This document shows, piece by piece, positions 5,049 through 9,035 of a stretch of 9,035 nt of DNA; positions within the stretch are counted from its first letter, which is position 1, and every line of letters starts with the position of its first letter. The stretch is taken from positions 1-9,035 of the forward strand of contig DAHWHV010000403.1 in NCBI GenBank assembly GCA_027335545.1, in the 5' to 3' direction. Under the pieces are notes generated by a model that was not told the DNA's origin, did not search any database, and was given only the letters and a program-made list of their open reading frames with translations. The position numbers were made by a program, and so were the translations under genes. This stretch comes from Clostridia bacterium. GTDB taxonomy: Bacteria > Bacillota_E > RBS10-35 > JAJYVN01.

Positions 5049-7673
5049 ATGCCGACATCCCGCAAGGCGAAGCCAGAGCAATCCCCCGAGTCGGCCGTGC
5101 CGGGTACGGGGGAGGCCGCGGCCTCTGCCCCGGTCACCAAGGGTCGGCGCGGGGAGCAGGCCGCGGCCCCCAGGCCGTCCGCCACCGGCCGCCGGGCGCA
5201 GGCGCCGGGCGCCGAGGCGGTGATCCCGGACGTGTCCGTCCGGCGGGTGCGCGGCGCCCAAGCGCCGACCGAGGCGGCGTGGCCGGAACCGCAGCCGCTC
5301 CCCGGCCGAGCGGCGTTCGGGGCGCCGGGCGTCGCCCCCCTCTGGGCCCCGGGGGCCAAGGAGGCGATCGGGACCTGCCTGGGCCCCCAGAGCCCGGTGT
5401 GGTTCACGGTGGCCGAGGGCGTGCTCACCGAGGTCTACTACCCGCGTGTCGACCTGGCCAACACCCGCGACCTCCAGTTCCTATTGGTGGGACCGGGCCC
5501 CGACGACTTCTTCGAGGAGCGGCGCGACACCCTGGCGACCGTCCAGCTAGCGGATCCGCGTGCCCTGCTCTGGGATGTGACGACAGCGGAGCGCCAAGGG
5601 CGCTTCCGCATCGAAAAGCGCATCCTGACCGATCCGGCCCGCCCGGCCCTGGTCCTGCGGGTGCGCATCACGGGAACGGGTGGCGGGGCGCCTGAGGGGC
5701 TGAAGCCCTACGTCCTGTTGGCGCCGCACTGCGGCGATCGTGGCGGGGAGAACACGGCGCGCGTCATGACCGTGGGGGACCGCGTGGTGCTGGTGGGCCA
5801 CCGCCACGACACGTACTGCGCCCTGGCCTGCTCCACCCCCCTCACGGAGGCGGCGGCGGGCTTCGTCGGCGTCTCCGACGGTTGGACCGACTTGCAACGC
5901 CATCGCCGCCTGACCACGGGGGCCTCCGAGGCCGTGCACGGGAACGTCGCGTTGACTGCGGCGCTGGGTGGGGATGTGTCCACCCCCTTCTCGTTGGCCC
6001 TAGGCTTCGGCGAGACCGCGGCGGCGGCCGTGGCCCACGCCGTCGCAGCGGCCGACGCCGACTTCGCGGAGTTGGAGCGCGGTTACGTCGCCCCCTGGCA
6101 CGACTACTGCGCCCGCCTGCTGGACCTCTCCCGGGCCGCGCAGGACGGCGGGGCACAGTACTACCTGTCCGCCATGGTGCTCCGGGCCCACGAGGATCGC
6201 GAGAACCCCGGGGCGCACATCGCCTCCCTGGCCATCCCTTGGGGCGAGGCCCAGGGGGACCGCAACCGCGCCGGCTACCACCTGGTCTGGCCCCGCGACC
6301 TCTACCACACGGCCACGGCGCGGTTGGCCGCCGGTGACGCGGCCGGTGCCCTGCGCACCCTGCACTACCTCGAGCGCACCCAGCGCGAGGACGGCTCCTG
6401 GCCCCAGAACTTCTGGGTGTTCGGGGAGCCGTACTGGCACGGCCTGCAACTCGACGAGATCGCCTTCCCGATCCTTCTGGCCTGGCAGTTGCAGAAGGCC
6501 GACGCCCTCGATTGGAATCCCTACCCCTCGCTGGTCGCACCAGCGGCGCACCGCATCGCCCGGGTCGGGCCCGTGACCCAGCAGGAGCGGTGGGAGGAGA
6601 ACAGCGGCTACTCGCCCTCCACCCTGGCGGCCAGCATCGCGGCCCTGGTCTGTGCCGCGGAGTTCGCCCACGCCGACCGCGACACGCAGTCCGCCCGCTA
6701 CTTCCTGGAGGTCGCCGACTACTGGGCCCGGCACCTGGAGGACTGGACCTATACCACCTGCGGCTGCGCCGACGGCCACAGCGAGTACTACGAGCGCATC
6801 GCCGGCGCGCTGGATGCGCCCGCCCACCTCGGGCGCGCGGTGCTGCCGCTGGCCAACCTGCCGCCGGGCGTGGGCAGCGTCGAGGAGTGCGCCGTGATCG
6901 ACGGCGGGTTCCTGGAGCTGGTGCGCTACGGCGTGCGCGCGGCCGACGACCCCCACGTGGCCCAGAGCCTGAGCGTCTATGACGACCTGTGCCGGGTGCA
7001 GACCCCCAGCGGGCCCTGCTGGCACCGCTACACCTACGACGGTTACGGGCAGCAGGCCGACGGCTCTCCCTACGACGGCACCGGGGTCGGTCGGGCTTGG
7101 CCCTTGTTGACCGGGGAGCGGGCGCACTACGAACTCGCCGCCCGGCGGTCACCGGCCGAGTTGGTGCGGGCCATCGAGCGCTTCACCACTCCGGGGGGCA
7201 TGATCCCCGAGCAGGTCTGGGACGGCCCGGACATCCCCGAGAAGGGCATGTTCCTAGGGCGCCCGACCGGCTCCGCCGCCCCCCTGGTCTGGGCCCATGC
7301 CGAGTACGTCAAGCTCCTGCGGAGCACGGCCGACGGCGCCGTCTTCGACTGCCCGGCGCCCGTGGCCCAACGCTACGCGCACGGCACGCCCCGGCGCGGC
7401 GGCATCGTGATCTGGAAGCACAACCACAAGATCCGCACCGCCGCCAGCGATGACGTCCTGCGCATCGAGGTCTACGCGCCAGCGGCCCTGCACTGGACGC
7501 GCGACTCCTGGCGCACCGTCCAGCACGACCCCATGGAGCCGCACTGCCACGGGGTGTGGGTCTACGACTTCCCCCAGGGCACCTTCAGCCGGGGGCACAC
7601 CCTCGAGTTCACCTTTTACTGGAACGACGCCGGTGCCTGGGAGGGCGCCAACTACGTGGTGGCGGCCCACTGA
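5049..7673 (+). CDS. GH15 glucoamylase-type glycosidase (glucan 1,4-alpha-glucosidase or glucodextranase-like)
   Basis: GH15 enzymes release glucose from the non-reducing ends of alpha-glucans with inversion. The 874-residue protein has a glucodextranase-type N-terminal beta domain (about 97-345), an (alpha/alpha)6 barrel (about 350-780) and a C-terminal beta segment (about 785-874). Catalytic and binding motifs are intact: WPRD at 414-417, the general acid Glu516 in RWEENSGYSPST, and the general base Glu721 in MIPEQVWDG. Residues 1 to about 90 are Ala/Pro/Arg-rich, probably disordered, and hold no signal peptide, so the enzyme is probably cytoplasmic, perhaps acting on glycogen or maltodextrin. 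The ATG at 5049 follows AGGGAGGA (5033-5040) by eight bases. An in-frame GTG at 4995 lies inside the leader hairpin and is unlikely. Substrate choice among starch-type, dextran-type and trehalose-type GH15 members cannot be settled from motifs alone. Confidence 0.92.
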   Translation: MPTSRKAKPEQSPESAVPGTGEAAASAPVTKGRRGEQAAAPRPSATGRRAQAPGAEAVIPDVSVRRVRGAQAPTEAAWPEPQPLPGRAAFGAPGVAPLWAPGAKEAIGTCLGPQSPVWFTVAEGVLTEVYYPRVDLANTRDLQFLLVGPGPDDFFEERRDTLATVQLADPRALLWDVTTAERQGRFRIEKRILTDPARPALVLRVRITGTGGGAPEGLKPYVLLAPHCGDRGGENTARVMTVGDRVVLVGHRHDTYCALACSTPLTEAAAGFVGVSDGWTDLQRHRRLTTGASEAVHGNVALTAALGGDVSTPFSLALGFGETAAAAVAHAVAAADADFAELERGYVAPWHDYCARLLDLSRAAQDGGAQYYLSAMVLRAHEDRENPGAHIASLAIPWGEAQGDRNRAGYHLVWPRDLYHTATARLAAGDAAGALRTLHYLERTQREDGSWPQNFWVFGEPYWHGLQLDEIAFPILLAWQLQKADALDWNPYPSLVAPAAHRIARVGPVTQQERWEENSGYSPSTLAASIAALVCAAEFAHADRDTQSARYFLEVADYWARHLEDWTYTTCGCADGHSEYYERIAGALDAPAHLGRAVLPLANLPPGVGSVEECAVIDGGFLELVRYGVRAADDPHVAQSLSVYDDLCRVQTPSGPCWHRYTYDGYGQQADGSPYDGTGVGRAWPLLTGERAHYELAARRSPAELVRAIERFTTPGGMIPEQVWDGPDIPEKGMFLGRPTGSAAPLVWAHAEYVKLLRSTADGAVFDCPAPVAQRYAHGTPRRGGIVIWKHNHKIRTAASDDVLRIEVYAPAALHWTRDSWRTVQHDPMEPHCHGVWVYDFPQGTFSRGHTLEFTFYWNDAGAWEGANYVVAAH

Positions 7674-7709
7674 GGCTGGGGCCCCATGCGGCCACAGCCA
7701 TCCGAGGAA

Positions 7710-7738
7710 GGCGGGGTCGTCCGGCCGGCGGCCCCGCC
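7710..7738. terminator. GC-rich hairpin between convergent genes, possible bidirectional terminator
   Basis: GGCGGGG (7710-7716) pairs perfectly with CCCCGCC (7732-7738); the loop itself contains the palindrome CCGGCCGG. It lies between the GH15 stop (7673) and the pheT stop (7745) and could serve both genes. Neither side has a strong T-tract; reading the minus strand there is only a short TTCCT. Confidence 0.5.
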
Positions 7739-7744
7739 GTGCGC

Positions 7745-9035
7745 TCATCCCTCCCTGGGGCGGATGCCGGGCAACTGCAGGACGGCGCGCAGCACGCTGG
7801 CGTGCTGCGCCCCCACTTCCTCGTCGGTCAGGGTCCGCTCCGCCTGGTAGGTCAGGGTGAATCCGAGGTTGCGGAAACCGGGCGGCACCCCTGGGCCCGC
7901 ATAGGCGTCGAAGAGGTGGACAGCCTGGAGGGCTTCGGCGTCGGCCCCCCGGATGGCCGCTTCCACCTCCCGCGCCGGGAGATCCAGGGGGACCAGCACG
8001 GCCAGGTCGCGGCGGACGGCGGGAAAGCGCGGGACGGCTCGGGCATGCCGCCCGTCGGTCATCAGCGGGGCGAGTGCGCCGAGGTCCAGTTCGGCGACGG
8101 CCCCCGGGCCGGGGAGGTCGCAGGCGGCGCTCACCAGGGGGTGGGTTTCCCCGGCCCACCCCAGGGCGTGCCCGTCGCACAGCAAACGCGCGGCGCGCCC
8201 GGGGTGCAATAGCGGCCGGGCGGGGTCGTCCCGCTCCCAGCGGAGGCGGGCCGCGGCGATGCCGCATCGCTCCAGGACCGCCTCCACCAGGCCCTTGAGG
8301 GCGAAGAAGTCGCAGGGCAGCGCCGGCTGGTCCCAGCTGGCCGCCAGCAGCGGCCCGTAGCCGGCGGCCCCCAGGTACAGCGGCTCCACGGGGCGCCGCC
8401 CCGGGCCGACGTGGTGGAACACCCGCCCGACCTCGAACAGGGCAGCACCGGGCCGCCCGCGCCGGGCGTTGACGGCCAAGGACTGGAGCAGGCCGGGCAC
8501 CAGGTGGGTACGCAGTTGCGCCTGTTCGGCGCTCATCGGGTTCAGCACGCGCACGGCTCGGGTCCGCCAGGGGTGGTCCGCCGGCAGCCGCAGGCGGTCC
8601 AGCAGGTCTGTCCCCTCGTAGCTGTAAGGCTGTGCCTCGCTGAAGCCGGCGCCCAGGGCCGTCCGCCGGGCGGCTGCGGCGCAGCCCGTCTCCGGGACCA
8701 CCGCCACCGTGCCGCGCGCCCCGCCAGGGAGCAGGGGGGGGATGCGGTCGTAGCCGTAGGCGCGCGCCACCTCCTCGATCAGGTCCACCTCTTCGACCAC
8801 GTCCGGCCGATGGCTGGGCACGATCACCCGCAGCCGGTCCGCGCCGTCGGCCTGCACGCCAAACCCTAGGCGTTCCAACTGGCGGCCGCAGGCGGCCGTG
8901 GAGAGGCGGACGCCCAGCAGGGCGCGGACGCGCCGCCCCCGCAGGGTCGCGGCGCGGGCGGGGACTCCGGGCCCCGCCGCGACCGCCCCGGCATACACCG
9001 CGCCGCCGCAGAGCCGCTGCAGCAGCGCGGCCGCC
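7745..9035 (-). CDS. pheT: Phenylalanine-tRNA ligase beta subunit, C-terminal half (cut by window edge)
   Basis: The reading frame stays open to the window edge, so the gene continues beyond it. About 429 residues of a protein that is usually near 800 are present. In order, they show the end of the B3/B4 region (LLQRLCGGAV), a B5 domain with VRALLGVRLS and VDLIEEVARAYGYDRIP, the core B6/B7 fold with VLNPMSAEQAQLRT and ALFEVGRVF, and a complete C-terminal FDX-ACB anticodon-binding domain starting near PRFPAVRRDLAVLVP and holding LFDAYAGPGVPPG and LTYQAERTLTDEEV. PheT forms an alpha2beta2 enzyme with PheS that charges tRNA-Phe; this part contributes structure and tRNA binding, while the active site is in PheS. 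The GTG at 8998 is internal, since clear PheT sequence lies upstream of it. pheS is expected outside the window, to the right. The orientation is opposite to the translation operon. Confidence 0.97.
   Translation of the reverse strand, partial: AAALLQRLCGGAVYAGAVAAGPGVPARAATLRGRRVRALLGVRLSTAACGRQLERLGFGVQADGADRLRVIVPSHRPDVVEEVDLIEEVARAYGYDRIPPLLPGGARGTVAVVPETGCAAAARRTALGAGFSEAQPYSYEGTDLLDRLRLPADHPWRTRAVRVLNPMSAEQAQLRTHLVPGLLQSLAVNARRGRPGAALFEVGRVFHHVGPGRRPVEPLYLGAAGYGPLLAASWDQPALPCDFFALKGLVEAVLERCGIAAARLRWERDDPARPLLHPGRAARLLCDGHALGWAGETHPLVSAACDLPGPGAVAELDLGALAPLMTDGRHARAVPRFPAVRRDLAVLVPLDLPAREVEAAIRGADAEALQAVHLFDAYAGPGVPPGFRNLGFTLTYQAERTLTDEEVGAQHASVLRAVLQLPGIRPREG

Noticed and set aside
3134..5428. 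A 764-residue open frame on the minus strand, opposite the glycosyltransferase and part of the methyltransferase and GH15 genes
   Set aside because: The translation is low-complexity and rich in Arg, Pro, Ala and Gly, with no recognisable domain, while the plus strand has clear motifs throughout. Such long antisense frames are expected at this GC content.
5842..7152. A 436-residue minus-strand open frame inside the GH15 gene
   Set aside because: It is an Arg/Pro/Gly-rich shadow of the GH15 coding sequence, whose catalytic motifs are intact on the plus strand.
1..9035. CRISPR array, insertion sequence, prophage or defence genes
   Set aside because: I saw no spaced repeats, transposase or integrase motifs, terminal inverted repeats or nuclease/helicase domains in any frame.

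Overview
The window is about 9 kb of very GC-rich DNA (roughly 70% or more by eye) and looks like an ordinary chromosomal segment of a high-GC member of the Bacillota (Firmicutes). The support is a YerC/TrpR-like repressor of the type common in that phylum, strong purine-rich ribosome binding sites before most genes, and an infC-rpmI-rplT operon preceded by a leader with an intrinsic terminator, as in Bacillus-type L20-regulated operons. A Thermaerobacter- or Symbiobacterium-like organism would fit, but that is inference from composition and gene content only.

Layout: (1) 15-577: a good sigma-A-type promoter, tRNA-Pro(CGG) with encoded CCA, then a yerC-like regulator that seems to lack a normal start codon. 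(2) 578-2439: a second clear promoter (780-808), a leader of about 190 nt ending in a textbook terminator (958-987), then infC (apparent ATC start), rpmI and rplT, ending at a strong hairpin. (3) 2457-3425: a SpoU/TrmH-family RNA methyltransferase with an unclear, basic, repeat-bearing N-terminus. (4) 3623-4828: a family 2 glycosyltransferase. (5) 5049-7673: a GH15 glucoamylase-type protein with glucodextranase-like N-terminal domain, preceded by a large leader hairpin. (6) 7745-9035, minus strand: the C-terminal half of pheT, running off the window and converging on the GH15 gene across a shared GC-rich hairpin.

How they fit together: regions 2 and 3 are translation and ribosome genes; IF3, L35 and L20 are made from one transcript whose readthrough is probably set by free L20 acting on the leader. 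In many Bacillota infC-rpmI-rplT, a SpoU methyltransferase and pheST lie together on one strand. Here pheT is still nearby but inverted, with the glycosyltransferase and GH15 genes between. These two carbohydrate genes may act on glucan or glycan, but nothing in the window fixes a pathway.

I found no CRISPR array, insertion sequence, prophage gene or evident new defence or mobile system. The most interesting signals are at the RNA and start-codon level: two neighbouring genes with apparent ATC starts, an attenuator with an alternative pairing partner, repeats in the rpmI-rplT gap complementary to that leader, and a long stem ahead of the GH15 gene.
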